NCBI GenBank assembly: GCA_016840945.1
Contig: JAEORJ010000330.1
Span: 1-35,509, forward strand
Direction of reading: 5' to 3'
DNA length: 35,509 nt
DNA from: Candidatus Gerdarchaeota archaeon
GTDB taxonomy: Archaea > Asgardarchaeota > Heimdallarchaeia > JABLTI01
Shown: positions 9,348 through 17,110 of the stretch, piece after piece
Position numbering within the stretch: the stretch's first letter is position 1
Layout: every line of letters begins with the position of its first letter
Position numbers and translations under genes: made by a program
The notes under the pieces: generated by a model
Seen by the model: only the letters and a program-made list of their open reading frames with translations
Database searches by the model: none
What the model was told of the DNA's origin: nothing

Positions 9348-10298
9348 TCACTTTTTACTTTTCTTTTTTGATTTCTTTTTAGTTTTCTTAGATGACTTCT
9401 TTTTCTTGGAACTAATTGTCACAGCAATTATTATTATAATAATAATTAATAGACCTCCACCACCAGCTGCAGCAATAATCCACCAATCAGTAGTAATATT
9501 GAAATTTAAACCACCAAAACCAAAATCAGGTAAATCGTAACCATAAGCTTCGACTAGAAAATCACAAGTTATATCTGCAGATTGTCCATTAAATGTTCCT
9601 TTATTTTGAACTTTGTAATGCATACCTTTCAAAACACCAGTTGAATGCTCATATACACACTTAAATTGTATTTTAAAAGACAACTCATATGAAGGTGAAC
9701 CTGTAGAGTCTATTTTCCCAGAATAGTAAGTATCCAATGTGTATAAATCACCACTTAATCCCCCTTCTGATTTGAAAACAGCTGAGTCTACCTGTGGAGT
9801 AACCATTGTTAATTGATACTGTGTTTTTGCGATAAATTCATCAAATAAAGTAAAAGCATCAGTTGTATCTACAAAAGGATAAAAATGTAAACCAAAACCA
9901 TAGAGGACTAATGAAGGATTGGATAAGAGATATTGACAGTTAGATAAGGGAGAGATAATCATTGATACAAAATCCACTTCATCTTCAGCATACCATTCAG
10001 AACTTATAGATTGATAATAGGCTCCAATTGTTAGAGTAGAAGTGATATAGCTAGTGCTAACTGTTACCATTTCTAAATTAGCATAGAGAGCTGGGAGAGC
10101 TGTCTGATGTCCACCAAGAGCAAAACCATTACCATAATAAGTAGTTCCTGCAAGCTTAAGATCAACACTGGAAGTAAGAAAGTCATAGTGATAGATATTC
10201 CCAGGGGTTCCCACATAATTCCCTTGTGAGAAATTAGTAGTTAATAAAAGTACTCCAATAATAATAAAACTCAATATAATTACAGTTTTTTTTCTCAT
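9348..10298 (-). CDS. Secreted surface protein with poly-Ile membrane anchor and Lys tail
   Basis: A 316-residue protein of unknown function. It opens with MRKKTVIILSFIIIGVLLL, a signal peptide; the ectodomain is rich in Tyr, Ser, Thr and short beta-type segments; the C-terminus has a Gly-rich turn (AAAGGGG), a membrane helix built largely of Ile, and a tail of about 19 residues composed almost only of Lys and Ser. The ATG at 10298 is preferred over 10316 because GGTGGAG lies nine bases ahead and the signal peptide begins at once. The layout (signal, beta-rich ectodomain, single helix, basic tail) matches the proteins at 7054 and 18036, pointing to a shared anchoring plan. Confidence 0.8.
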   Translation of the reverse strand: MRKKTVIILSFIIIGVLLLTTNFSQGNYVGTPGNIYHYDFLTSSVDLKLAGTTYYGNGFALGGHQTALPALYANLEMVTVSTSYITSTLTIGAYYQSISSEWYAEDEVDFVSMIISPLSNCQYLLSNPSLVLYGFGLHFYPFVDTTDAFTLFDEFIAKTQYQLTMVTPQVDSAVFKSEGGLSGDLYTLDTYYSGKIDSTGSPSYELSFKIQFKCVYEHSTGVLKGMHYKVQNKGTFNGQSADITCDFLVEAYGYDLPDFGFGGLNFNITTDWWIIAAAGGGGLLIIIIIIIAVTISSKKKKSSKKTKKKSKKKSKK

Positions 10299-10410
10299 GA
10301 AATTCCACTCCACCAAAAATAATCAATTATCTATATGTTATCTCACTTCTGAATAAGAGTTTTATTGTATAATTACAACTTAGTATTAGAAATATTGTGA
10401 GGGATAAACC

Positions 10411-10971
10411 ATTTCTGTTAAAGAGATTATTAGCAAAAGAAGAGCATACAGAGCGTTAGAAGAAATTGAAATAACTAAGGAAATAATAGTCGACTTAGCA
10501 ACTAATGCTCAGCTATCAGCATCATGCTTTAATTATCAACCATGGAATTTTGTTTTTGTTTATGATAAAAATAAATTAGATCAAACAAAAGTAACTTTAA
10601 GTGAAGGAAATGCTTGGGCAAGAAAAGCTTCAATGATAATTGCAGTTTTTAGTAAAAAAGAATTGGATTGTGTTGTTGCCAGAGGAACTAGGGAATATTA
10701 CCTATTTGATACAGGAATGGCTACAGCATTTATGATTCTTAGAGGAACAGAACTAGGACTAGTAATGCATCCTATAGCTGGATATAATGAAGAAAGAATA
10801 AAGGAAATTTTAGGCATTCCAGAAGAAATGAAAGTTATTACTTTAGTAATTGTTGGTAAAAAATCTGATAGTACTAAAGATCTAAATGAGGGTCAATTAA
10901 AAAGCGAGGGTACAAGACCTCCTAGAAAAGCCTTGTCAGAATTCATTTTTTATAATGAATATTCAAAATAA
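10411..10971 (+). CDS. Nitroreductase family protein, apparent ATT start
   Basis: A 186-residue FMN-dependent nitroreductase-fold oxidoreductase. The N-terminus SVKEIISKRRAYRALEE is the family's standard first helix with the FMN-binding R(R)xYR; next come SASCFNYQPWNFVFVYD and, later, GMATAFMILRGTELGLVMHP and the C-terminal RPPRKALSEFIFYNEY. The first in-frame ATG (10633) would remove 74 residues including FMN contacts. Upstream the frame is open only to a TAA at 10405-10407. GAGGGA (10399-10404) is an excellent Shine-Dalgarno six bases from ATT at 10411, which is where homologues begin. I therefore infer ATT initiation. A single-base sequence error in ATG is the alternative. Confidence 0.85.
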   Translation: MSVKEIISKRRAYRALEEIEITKEIIVDLATNAQLSASCFNYQPWNFVFVYDKNKLDQTKVTLSEGNAWARKASMIIAVFSKKELDCVVARGTREYYLFDTGMATAFMILRGTELGLVMHPIAGYNEERIKEILGIPEEMKVITLVIVGKKSDSTKDLNEGQLKSEGTRPPRKALSEFIFYNEYSK

Positions 10972-11002
10972 CACTCTTGGTTTTAGAATAATAAGTGAGA
11001 TT

Positions 11003-11112
11003 GAGTTAAAGGACTATTTGTGGTAGTCCCTTAACTCATCTTGCGGTAGATGGATGGCAAATTCGCAAACATCATCCCTCTTGGGAGGGACAGATTTGCA
11101 AGCTTGATTATC
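11003..11112 (+). other. Structured intergenic segment, possible small RNA
   Basis: The 200-bp convergent gap is less AT-rich than its surroundings and holds nested inverted repeats. Hairpin 1: GAGTTAA/TTAACTC (11003-11009, 11031-11037) stacked on GGACTA/TAGTCC (11011-11016, 11024-11029) with one A-C mismatch and a 7-nt loop. Second unit: CTTGC (11040-11044) can pair with GCAAG (11098-11102), or GCAAAT (11057-11062) with ATTTGC (11094-11099), enclosing TCCCTC/GAGGGA (11075-11080, 11085-11090) with a TTGG loop. A terminator hairpin follows. This may be a stand-alone RNA or a 3' UTR of the nitroreductase mRNA. It matches no RNA family I know. Confidence 0.4.
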
Positions 11113-11135
11113 AATGCTGCGCAGAGCATTTTTTT
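11113..11135 (+). terminator. Hairpin plus T-run terminator
   Basis: AATGCT (11113-11118) pairs with AGCATT (11125-11130) around a GCGCAG loop, followed directly by a run of T to 11135. It would end transcription of the nitroreductase or of the structured segment before it. Confidence 0.65.
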
Positions 11136-11174
11136 AGTTATTTTCTAACATTTTGTGAGATTTATCTTTTTTTT

Positions 11175-11426
11175 TCAGCGAATGCCATTACAGTTCTTTA
11201 CAATCTTAATTGCTAATTGGATCACTTGTTTGATTCGATGAGTGTTATGTTCTTCAGTAATAATGAGCTCACAGGCTTTTTGATACATTTTCTTTGCATC
11301 TTTAGGCTCATCTAGCTCTAAGCATAGTTGTTCATATTTCCTAAATAGTAATCTAATTTCAGGATCATTGATTGTTATACACTTTATTTGATCCTTGATT
11401 TGTGATTCTATTTCTTCAATTGACAC
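11175..11426 (-). CDS. Small helical hypothetical protein
   Basis: An 83-residue, almost wholly alpha-helical soluble protein that I do not recognise. The middle (LFRKYEQLCLELDEPKDAKK, MYQKACELIITEE) looks like a pair of TPR-type helices, but no complete repeat can be claimed. GAGGTTATCCGGTG precedes the ATG, so translation initiation looks real. It stands alone between a convergent structured region and the divergent metallo-beta-lactamase gene. Confidence 0.6.
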   Translation of the reverse strand: MSIEEIESQIKDQIKCITINDPEIRLLFRKYEQLCLELDEPKDAKKMYQKACELIITEEHNTHRIKQVIQLAIKIVKNCNGIR

Positions 11427-11536
11427 CGGATAACCTCTTTTTGTCTCTTTTGTAGTTAAAGAACATTAATAAAATTCTCAATTTTATTAAAAAAACTTCT
11501 TAATACTCTGAGAAATAATTCTGAAAATTATGTAAA

Positions 11537-11546
11537 TTTTTATAAA
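11537..11546 (+). promoter_or_regulatory. Archaeal TATA box for the metallo-beta-lactamase gene
   Basis: TTTTTATAAA lies 67 bp before the chosen ATG at 11614 in the divergent gap 11427-11601. With a start of transcription about 25 bp downstream, the leader would be about 45 nt and include the GGTGA Shine-Dalgarno. Sequence-based inference only. Confidence 0.45.
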
Positions 11547-11613
11547 CATTCTAAGTGGTAATAAATCAAGCATTCTATGAAATTATTCTAAATTATAGCT
11601 AATGGTGAGGAAG

Positions 11614-12516
11614 ATGACAAAGAAAATTGAGTATTCTGATGTTTATGAAAATATTGTGTTAATGAGAACTATTGGTACACCATTCAATGAGGGAAATGTT
11701 ATCTGTATTAACCAATCTGAAGGGCTAATCTTTGTGGATTCAGGTAGAATAGCTACTGATACCAAGAAATTTAGAGATGATATGGAAAAAAGATTCAATA
11801 AGAAAGCATTGATGGTTATTTTAACCCACACTCACATGGATCATTATTTAGGTATAGAAGCTTTTAAGGACATTCCAATTCTTGTCTCAGAGCTAGGATT
11901 TAATGAGTTTATGGAAGCCAAAAAACAAGGTAAATTTACTAAAGAATTTAGAACTCAATTCATTGAAGGGATCAAACGAGAAGCTGCTAAGGGAACTTTT
12001 CAACTAGAAGATGAATGGCATACTGATTTTGCTGTCAATAGTATTAATGCAAATGTCTATTTACCAACACTAGGCATTCCATCAACAGCTATAATTGGTG
12101 ATAGTGAAAATCAATATATTTTCAAAATTATTGGTGGGCATAGTGAAGATTCAGCTTATCTCTATAATGAAAAAGAGAGTATTTTAATTGCTGGTGATAA
12201 TTTTAATTGCGAACACGCTGATAATTCTCCTTGCATGCTAGCAGGAGCAATTAGATGTATTGACATTTTAAAACAATTTGAAACAATGAATATTTCTAAA
12301 GTTATTCCTGGACATGGTCCTGTAGTTGGTAAAGAATACATTACCACAACCAGAACTTATCTTGAGAATATGTTAACTGCACTTAAAAAATTCAAAAGTC
12401 AAAATTTACCCATTGAGGAAGTTATGACCCATCCTGATCTCCCCAAATTTTTTGAAGATAAACTACCAAAGAGTTGGAATGTTATTTTAACCAATTGGTA
12501 TAATGGCATAGAATGA
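11614..12516 (+). CDS. Metallo-beta-lactamase fold hydrolase
   Basis: A 300-residue MBL-fold metal hydrolase. The metal ligands are visible in order: THTHMDH (H72, H74, D76, H77), GGHSEDS (H176), AGDN (D195) and PGHG (H234), enough for a dinuclear site. A hydrophobic strand ending FVDSG precedes the first motif, as usual. The fold covers thiolesterases such as glyoxalase II, lactonases and others, and nothing here fixes the substrate. GGTGA lies five bases before the ATG at 11614, so I prefer it to the ATG at 11602, which has no Shine-Dalgarno. The next gene (radical SAM) starts 25 bp after its stop, suggesting an operon. Confidence 0.9.
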   Translation: MTKKIEYSDVYENIVLMRTIGTPFNEGNVICINQSEGLIFVDSGRIATDTKKFRDDMEKRFNKKALMVILTHTHMDHYLGIEAFKDIPILVSELGFNEFMEAKKQGKFTKEFRTQFIEGIKREAAKGTFQLEDEWHTDFAVNSINANVYLPTLGIPSTAIIGDSENQYIFKIIGGHSEDSAYLYNEKESILIAGDNFNCEHADNSPCMLAGAIRCIDILKQFETMNISKVIPGHGPVVGKEYITTTRTYLENMLTALKKFKSQNLPIEEVMTHPDLPKFFEDKLPKSWNVILTNWYNGIE

Positions 12517-12541
12517 AAATGAGAATCTTAGGTGATACGGA

Positions 12542-13258
12542 CTGAAATATAAATTTGTTAAAGGAACAATATCAGCACTAGGTTTTGAAAATGTTCTAAA
12601 AGTAGATTTCTCTCCAAAAAAAACTTGCAACTTTGATTGTGTATATTGTATAGTTGGACGTACATCTACTTGGTTAAATGAGAGAAAAGAATTCTTTGAG
12701 CCAGAAGAAATTTTCTTTGAAATAGATATCTTTCTTGAAAGAAATCCTGAAGTCAAATATATTATGTTGACTGGTAGTGGTGAACCTGCTCTATATAGTA
12801 AATTTGGTGTATTGGTTGATTTAATTAAAAGGAAATATAGAAATGCAAAAATAATGGCTTATACTAATGCTTCATTATTAAGTCGTAATGATGTAATCAA
12901 TGAGTTTTCTAAATGTGACATTATTGGTTGTAACCTGAATGCCGTTTATGACATTGAATTTCAAAATGCTTGTAGACCACTTGACACTGTTAAGCTGAAG
13001 AGTGCTCTTGAAGGGTTGTTAAGATTCAAAAAACAATTTCAAGGGGTACTTTTTGTTGACACTAAATTTGTGCCAGGAATTAATGATACTGAAAGGAATT
13101 TACTAGGTTTAATTGATTATCTGAAAGAACTCTCTCCTGATAAATATACAATAATTCATCGTAAATTTAAAGGGCAAGAGCCCGAAGCTGAATTTATCGT
13201 TTTGTCTCGAGAGAGAATTTCGGAGCTAACATTTACAACTAATATTGTCAATATTTAA
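12542..13258 (+). CDS. Radical SAM protein (COG0731 type), apparent CTG start
   Basis: A 238-residue radical SAM enzyme. The 4Fe-4S motif is CNFDCVYC, with C29, C33 and C36 (CxxxCxxC), followed by IVGRTSTW, as in COG0731 proteins (KTCxxxCVYCQLGRT); the glycine-rich GSGEP motif lies about 45 residues later and a late FVPGIND element near residue 180. Starting at the first plausible ATG (12764) would delete the cluster-binding cysteines, so the gene must begin earlier. The frame is open back to a TGA at 12533-12535, and the only near-cognate start is CTG at 12542, five bases after AGGTGAT, a perfect archaeal Shine-Dalgarno. The GPVPSRRLG opening typical of the family is replaced by KFVKGTISALG. 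Substrate unknown. Confidence 0.85.
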   Translation: MKYKFVKGTISALGFENVLKVDFSPKKTCNFDCVYCIVGRTSTWLNERKEFFEPEEIFFEIDIFLERNPEVKYIMLTGSGEPALYSKFGVLVDLIKRKYRNAKIMAYTNASLLSRNDVINEFSKCDIIGCNLNAVYDIEFQNACRPLDTVKLKSALEGLLRFKKQFQGVLFVDTKFVPGINDTERNLLGLIDYLKELSPDKYTIIHRKFKGQEPEAEFIVLSRERISELTFTTNIVNI

Positions 13259-13272
13259 ATCAATGAGGTAAA

Positions 13273-14025
13273 ATGATGAACGAAACATTACAAACAATTC
13301 ATAAACTTAGATCTATTAGAGAATTTTCTGATAAAGAAATATCACAAGAAGATTTAGACAAAATATTAGATGCCTCTATAAGAGCAGCTAACGCATCCGC
13401 TAGACAGAATTATTCAATAATTGTTGTAGATGACCCTGAAATATTACAAAAACTGTTTTATGGCGCTAATAAGGGACTGCTTTTTTGTGTCGACTATACT
13501 CGCATAGTAGATACTGGACACCATTTAAATTATAGCTATGCACCAAATAATATTCAAGAATTTATTACTGGAAGCGTTGATACAACATTAGCTGCTCAAA
13601 CAGCAGCAATAGCTGCTAAATCACTTGGAATAGATTCATTATTTACCAATAGTATAATCAGAGAAAGTATACCAGCTATTTATGAGCTCTTTAATTTACC
13701 ACAAGAATATTGTTTTCCATTAATAGCATTATGTCTTGGTTATCCAAAAACTGAACCTTTAATAAAGAAGGGCCGACTAAAAACTGGAGTTGTTCATTAT
13801 AACAAACACCATCGATTAACTTCAGATGAAGCAAATTCAATTATAGAGCAATATGCTGATGAGTCAAATAATCTTGGTATAACAAAAGAGCAAGCAGAAA
13901 AAGCAGGAGTTAAGGATTACTTTGAATTTTTCTTTACTAGATGGTCGCGACCAAGAAATCCAGAAAGAATTGCTGAAATTTATAATTTATTGAAACTAGC
14001 TCAATTCTTACGAAAGGAGGATTAA
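13273..14025 (+). CDS. Nitroreductase family protein
   Basis: A 250-residue FMN-dependent nitroreductase-fold protein. The family start is clear (IHKLRSIREFSDKEIS, residues 9-24), followed by AANASARQNYSIIVVDD and the conserved helix TTLAAQTAAIAAKSLGIDS, with LIALCLGYPK near the C-terminal side. Residues from about 175 on are a longer tail than in the small nitroreductase at 10411. Two adjacent ATGs (13273, 13276) follow GAGGTAAA. It begins 14 bp after the radical SAM gene, so metallo-hydrolase, radical SAM and nitroreductase probably form one transcript that ends at the hairpin at 14038. Physiological substrate unknown. Confidence 0.9.
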   Translation: MMNETLQTIHKLRSIREFSDKEISQEDLDKILDASIRAANASARQNYSIIVVDDPEILQKLFYGANKGLLFCVDYTRIVDTGHHLNYSYAPNNIQEFITGSVDTTLAAQTAAIAAKSLGIDSLFTNSIIRESIPAIYELFNLPQEYCFPLIALCLGYPKTEPLIKKGRLKTGVVHYNKHHRLTSDEANSIIEQYADESNNLGITKEQAEKAGVKDYFEFFFTRWSRPRNPERIAEIYNLLKLAQFLRKED

Positions 14026-14037
14026 AAAAACCCTACA

Positions 14038-14083
14038 TTGAAGGTTAAATTTAGCCTTCAATTATTTATTTTTTTTTTTTTCA
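14038..14083 (+). terminator. Hairpin plus long T-run terminator
   Basis: TTGAAGG (14038-14044) pairs with CCTTCAA (14055-14061) around a 10-nt loop, followed by ATTATTT and a long T tract. Sits 12 bp after the nitroreductase stop. Confidence 0.75.
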
Positions 14084-14157
14084 GAAATTAATGACTATAT
14101 AATTTATAAATTACTAGCTTAGTTATTATTCAATAAACGTTTATTGTTGTGCCAATA

Positions 14158-14652
14158 ATGTTTCTTGAATCACTGTATTTTAATTATGGAAAAGAGGTAG
14201 TTTTGAAGTGGATAACAAACCTTCATATATTTCGTCTTTGTGTACCACATCCTTATCCTGATGATTTTAAACCTATAAGATATCAAGCATTAATAAAATT
14301 CAATTCTGAGAAGGAGTTGACTAGTATTTTAGAGCAATTAAATTTTGAAGCATTTAAAGGAATAATCCCAGAAGCTAAATATCAAGATTTAAATGAAAAT
14401 AATTCTGCAGGTTGGATTAAGTTGCTAGATGTAGTAGGTTATCTTAATGTAAATAAAATTTTAAAAAATATAACATTAGAAATCTCTGGAAAAATGGATG
14501 ATATGTTTCAAATTGATGAATCAACATTTATTGCTGCAAAAAAAATAGATGAATTTCTACAAACACTTAACTTATTGACAGTTGAACCACCACAAAATGA
14601 TGAATACTGCATCTGTCCCAAATATTATCCGGAAATTTGGAAAAAAAAGTAA
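14158..14652 (+). CDS. Hypothetical protein
   Basis: A 164-residue soluble protein that I do not recognise. It has an aromatic N-terminal segment (FLESLYFNYGKEVVLKW), a HPYPDDFKPIRYQ stretch and a C-terminal CICPKYYPEIW with two cysteines, preceded by helices (IDEFLQTLNLL). A GTG at 14149 in frame could also be the start; neither has a clear Shine-Dalgarno. A TATA-like ATAATTTATAAAT at 14099-14111 fits a short leader. The stop lies one base before the convergent GH57 gene ends. Confidence 0.6.
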   Translation: MFLESLYFNYGKEVVLKWITNLHIFRLCVPHPYPDDFKPIRYQALIKFNSEKELTSILEQLNFEAFKGIIPEAKYQDLNENNSAGWIKLLDVVGYLNVNKILKNITLEISGKMDDMFQIDESTFIAAKKIDEFLQTLNLLTVEPPQNDEYCICPKYYPEIWKKK

Positions 14653-14653
14653 G

Positions 14654-15823
14654 TTAAATCCTATTTAAAATATTTACTAATTTTTCCTCGACTTTCCAAA
14701 GTCGACCTTTTCTCACACCCCACCGATCCAACATTGTTCGATATGTATTTTCGTTTGAGAAATCCTCATGATATAGTGCAGCATCAGTTAGTTCTCTATA
14801 AATAATCCATCGTATATCATCTAATTCTTTCAACTTTATTGAAACTAATTCATCAAGAATCATTTCTGATTCTTTACTAGCGCTTTCTGAACCTCGAGCT
14901 TGAAGTATATTTTCGAGTTTGAAGTAAAGATATTCAATTCGATGATATGTGGAAACAGCATCATTCTTAGAGAACCACATTTCTAAGATTTTTGAGTGAG
15001 GAAAGAAAACATTGATATTCCTTGCCCAAGTTGTTATTTCTTCAGTAGTATAATCTTTTGTATGTGATTTATGACGTTTTACTACTTCTTCTGCTCGAAA
15101 GAGATTTACTTTTCTATGTTCAGCATTTTTAAGAAAATATTCCAAGAATTTAAAGGAATCAGCACCTCTATGATGGCCAAAACATTCAACATCACAACCT
15201 ATTGTTACTGGTCCTTTTTTACGGCTTATAGTTTCTAATAACCACTGGCCATTAGGAAAAGTATTATCTGAAAAATGCCAACTCAACGCTCTGTTACGTG
15301 GTAGCACGAAAATATCTTTCTTTGTTTTTAAACGCCACAAGCCTTCTACATCATCTGTGTTAAACGCATTATACATGCCTTCTACAATTGTGTAATCAAT
15401 ATCAAGATCAGCTAAAAGATTTTTTTTGTGTGTAGTGAAAATTAGTTCAGTAGGAAAATATCCACGCATTTCCTTACCAAACATATCCTTAATCATCTTC
15501 CTATGGTGATAAAATTGCTCTTTAATAAAACCATCATCAGTAAATACAAGAGGTGCATGATAAAAAGGAGAAAGTAAAATTTCTATAACTCCTCTATCAA
15601 TAAGTTCGTTAATTGTTGACAAAAGGAAATCATTACTTAATTTTTCAAACCATTGTATAACGCTACCTGTAAGTGATAAATTAATTTGAAAATTATGGTG
15701 TTTACTTAAATCCAATAATTGTTTAAACAATGGTCCATAGCTTTGCCAAATGATTTCTTTAACAATAAAATCTTCATTATAGAATGGCTGATGCCCATGA
15801 AGGAAGATTACACAATCAGTCAT
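14654..15823 (-). CDS. Glycoside hydrolase family 57-like enzyme
   Basis: A 389-residue GH57-type alpha-glucan enzyme (amylase/transferase clan). The five conserved regions are recognisable: HGHQPFYN (motif 1, H11-P13), LSLTGSVIQWFEK (motif 2), EILLSPFYHAPL, GYFPTELIF with the candidate nucleophile E126, and TIGCDVECFGHHR with the candidate acid/base D211. Position and order match GH57, but the local motifs are closer to predicted alpha-amylases of archaea than to characterised branching enzymes. No signal peptide, so it probably acts on an internal glucan. It is divergent from the DinB gene across a 176-bp gap carrying a repeat. Confidence 0.85.
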   Translation of the reverse strand: MTDCVIFLHGHQPFYNEDFIVKEIIWQSYGPLFKQLLDLSKHHNFQINLSLTGSVIQWFEKLSNDFLLSTINELIDRGVIEILLSPFYHAPLVFTDDGFIKEQFYHHRKMIKDMFGKEMRGYFPTELIFTTHKKNLLADLDIDYTIVEGMYNAFNTDDVEGLWRLKTKKDIFVLPRNRALSWHFSDNTFPNGQWLLETISRKKGPVTIGCDVECFGHHRGADSFKFLEYFLKNAEHRKVNLFRAEEVVKRHKSHTKDYTTEEITTWARNINVFFPHSKILEMWFSKNDAVSTYHRIEYLYFKLENILQARGSESASKESEMILDELVSIKLKELDDIRWIIYRELTDAALYHEDFSNENTYRTMLDRWGVRKGRLWKVEEKLVNILNRI

Positions 15824-15850
15824 TTATTTTTATCTCCGTTTTTTTGAATA

Positions 15851-15919
15851 ACAACACTCAAGTATGTTTAACAATACTCAATTATGAAGATTGTTGCAAT
15901 AAATGAAAATAAGTATTGT
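15851..15919. promoter_or_regulatory. Tandem 16-bp repeats with 20-bp period in a divergent promoter region
   Basis: ACAACACTCAAGTATG (15851-15866) recurs as ACAATACTCAATTATG (15871-15886), two mismatches in 16, exactly 20 bp apart. A partial inverted copy, AGTATTGT, is at 15912-15919. The spacing of about two helical turns would put two bound proteins on the same DNA face. It lies between the GH57 gene (minus) and the DinB gene (plus), 28 bp upstream of the GH57 start, so an operator is likely but not shown. Confidence 0.45.
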
Positions 15920-15999
15920 GAATAGTTGAGAAATCATTGATAAAGTTAATAGTTTATTATATTCTTATTAATATCTAAATAATTACTATAGTGGTTTTT

Positions 16000-16605
16000 A
16001 TGTCAAAAAAACGAGATTTTAAGCCTTCTGTGAAAGATGTTGCTTTGGATATTTTAGAAATAGCTCATTGTAACTTGACTTTTGCGTTAACTGGATTAAA
16101 GCCAAATGATATCCATAAACAAATATTACCAGAAATAAACCATATTACTTGGATTGTTGGTCATTTAGCTGTGCAAATGGATTTTATTTTAGGGGAACTC
16201 TGCCAAGGAAAAAGCAAGATGTTGAAAGAATATCAAGATTATTTTGCATATGGCGTATCAAAGGAAATAGTAAAGAAATTACCTTCAATATCTTTTAAAG
16301 AGCTAGTCGATTTATATCTAGAAATATTTGAAGATGGAATGAATTATCTCAATAATTTACCAATTGAAAAATATTATAATTTTCCAGAAGTTGATGGGGG
16401 AAATAAAATACAAGAATCACTCATTATAGCTATTGAGAGAATTAGTCTACATTTTATGGGACATGTAGGTCAAATTTATGTTATACGAAGAGCCTTAGAG
16501 AATCCTGGTGGTGGATTTGTAGCAGGAATGTCAACTGAAAATAGAAACATTAGAATGCAGAATTGGGTTAAATGGTGGGAACATAATAAAGCAACATTTG
16601 AGTGA
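16000..16605 (+). CDS. DinB-like four-helix metalloprotein
   Basis: A 201-residue protein of the DinB/YfiT superfamily of thiol- or water-dependent metal enzymes. The metal triad is visible as H55 (WIVGHLA) and the H151-x3-H155 pair (SLHFMGHVGQIYVIRR), with four predicted long helices around it. The C-terminal NPGGGFVAGMSTENR and WVKWW are unusual additions. The ATG at 16000 is preferred over GTG at 15991, whose GTGGT serves better as Shine-Dalgarno. Families of this fold act in bacillithiol or mycothiol chemistry and elsewhere; the role here is unknown. Confidence 0.85.
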   Translation: MSKKRDFKPSVKDVALDILEIAHCNLTFALTGLKPNDIHKQILPEINHITWIVGHLAVQMDFILGELCQGKSKMLKEYQDYFAYGVSKEIVKKLPSISFKELVDLYLEIFEDGMNYLNNLPIEKYYNFPEVDGGNKIQESLIIAIERISLHFMGHVGQIYVIRRALENPGGGFVAGMSTENRNIRMQNWVKWWEHNKATFE

Positions 16606-16619
16606 TATTCAATTTATGT

Positions 16620-17009
16620 TCAATCGGAATAATCCACTTTAAAGATTAAATTGTCAATTATTGACATTATCATTTCTTTTTCTTGATGATCAGGATTAAA
16701 TTCTAGAGCTTTTTTATATGAATGAATAGCTTTTCTATAATCTTGTAACATTTGATAAGAATGTCCTAATGTTCTCCATATGACTAGATTATTGCTAACC
16801 GGAGGGAGCAATTTTTCTAAATAAAATATAGTATTCTTATAATCAGCAATGTTATGATAGGCAATGCCCAATTGAAAGAGGGTATCTTTGTTGTCAGGTT
16901 CACATTTGAGTGCTTCATGGAACAATTTTATTGCATCGGAATAATTTTCCTCTTTAGCTTCAATGCGACCTTTTCTAAGCAATTTTTCAGCTTCCGTGAG
17001 ATCATCCAT
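16620..17009 (-). CDS. Small TPR-repeat protein
   Basis: A 129-residue protein made mostly of three tetratricopeptide repeats. They begin at AEKLLRKGRIEAKEENYSDA, TLFQLGIAYHNIADYKNT and VIWRTLGHSYQMLQDYRKA, each with the alternating W/L-G-Y-A-P spacing and ending xxPD or xxPV. It probably serves as a protein-protein scaffold. The frame is open to 17108, but the extra 33 residues there are AT-rich, hydrophobic and unlike TPR, so I place the start at ATG 17009 (MDDLTEAEKLL). Downstream of the small membrane protein gene on the same strand. Confidence 0.82.
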   Translation of the reverse strand: MDDLTEAEKLLRKGRIEAKEENYSDAIKLFHEALKCEPDNKDTLFQLGIAYHNIADYKNTIFYLEKLLPPVSNNLVIWRTLGHSYQMLQDYRKAIHSYKKALEFNPDHQEKEMIMSIIDNLIFKVDYSD

Positions 17010-17110
17010 TGTAATCGAACAAATTATCGCAATTAGGGTAAAAAAGTTTTTTAAAAAAATAGAATTATAATAAAAATTATTTTTTGTTAAAATAGGAAAG
17101 GTAAACATAA

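Noticed and set aside
10411..10971. Pseudogene reading of the nitroreductase because no ATG covers its N-terminus
   Set aside because: The full family N-terminus is intact in one frame with a well-placed Shine-Dalgarno; a non-standard start is simpler than gene decay.
11003..11112. H/ACA guide RNA
   Set aside because: No ACA box at the right distance from a stem and internal loops too asymmetric for a pseudouridylation pocket.
12542..13258. Pseudogene or frameshift reading of the radical SAM gene
   Set aside because: The frame is intact from CTG through the cysteine motif to the stop; no compensating frame was found.
17010..17108. 33-residue N-terminal extension of the TPR protein
   Set aside because: AT-rich hydrophobic translation unlike TPR; ATG at 17009 begins the natural repeat.
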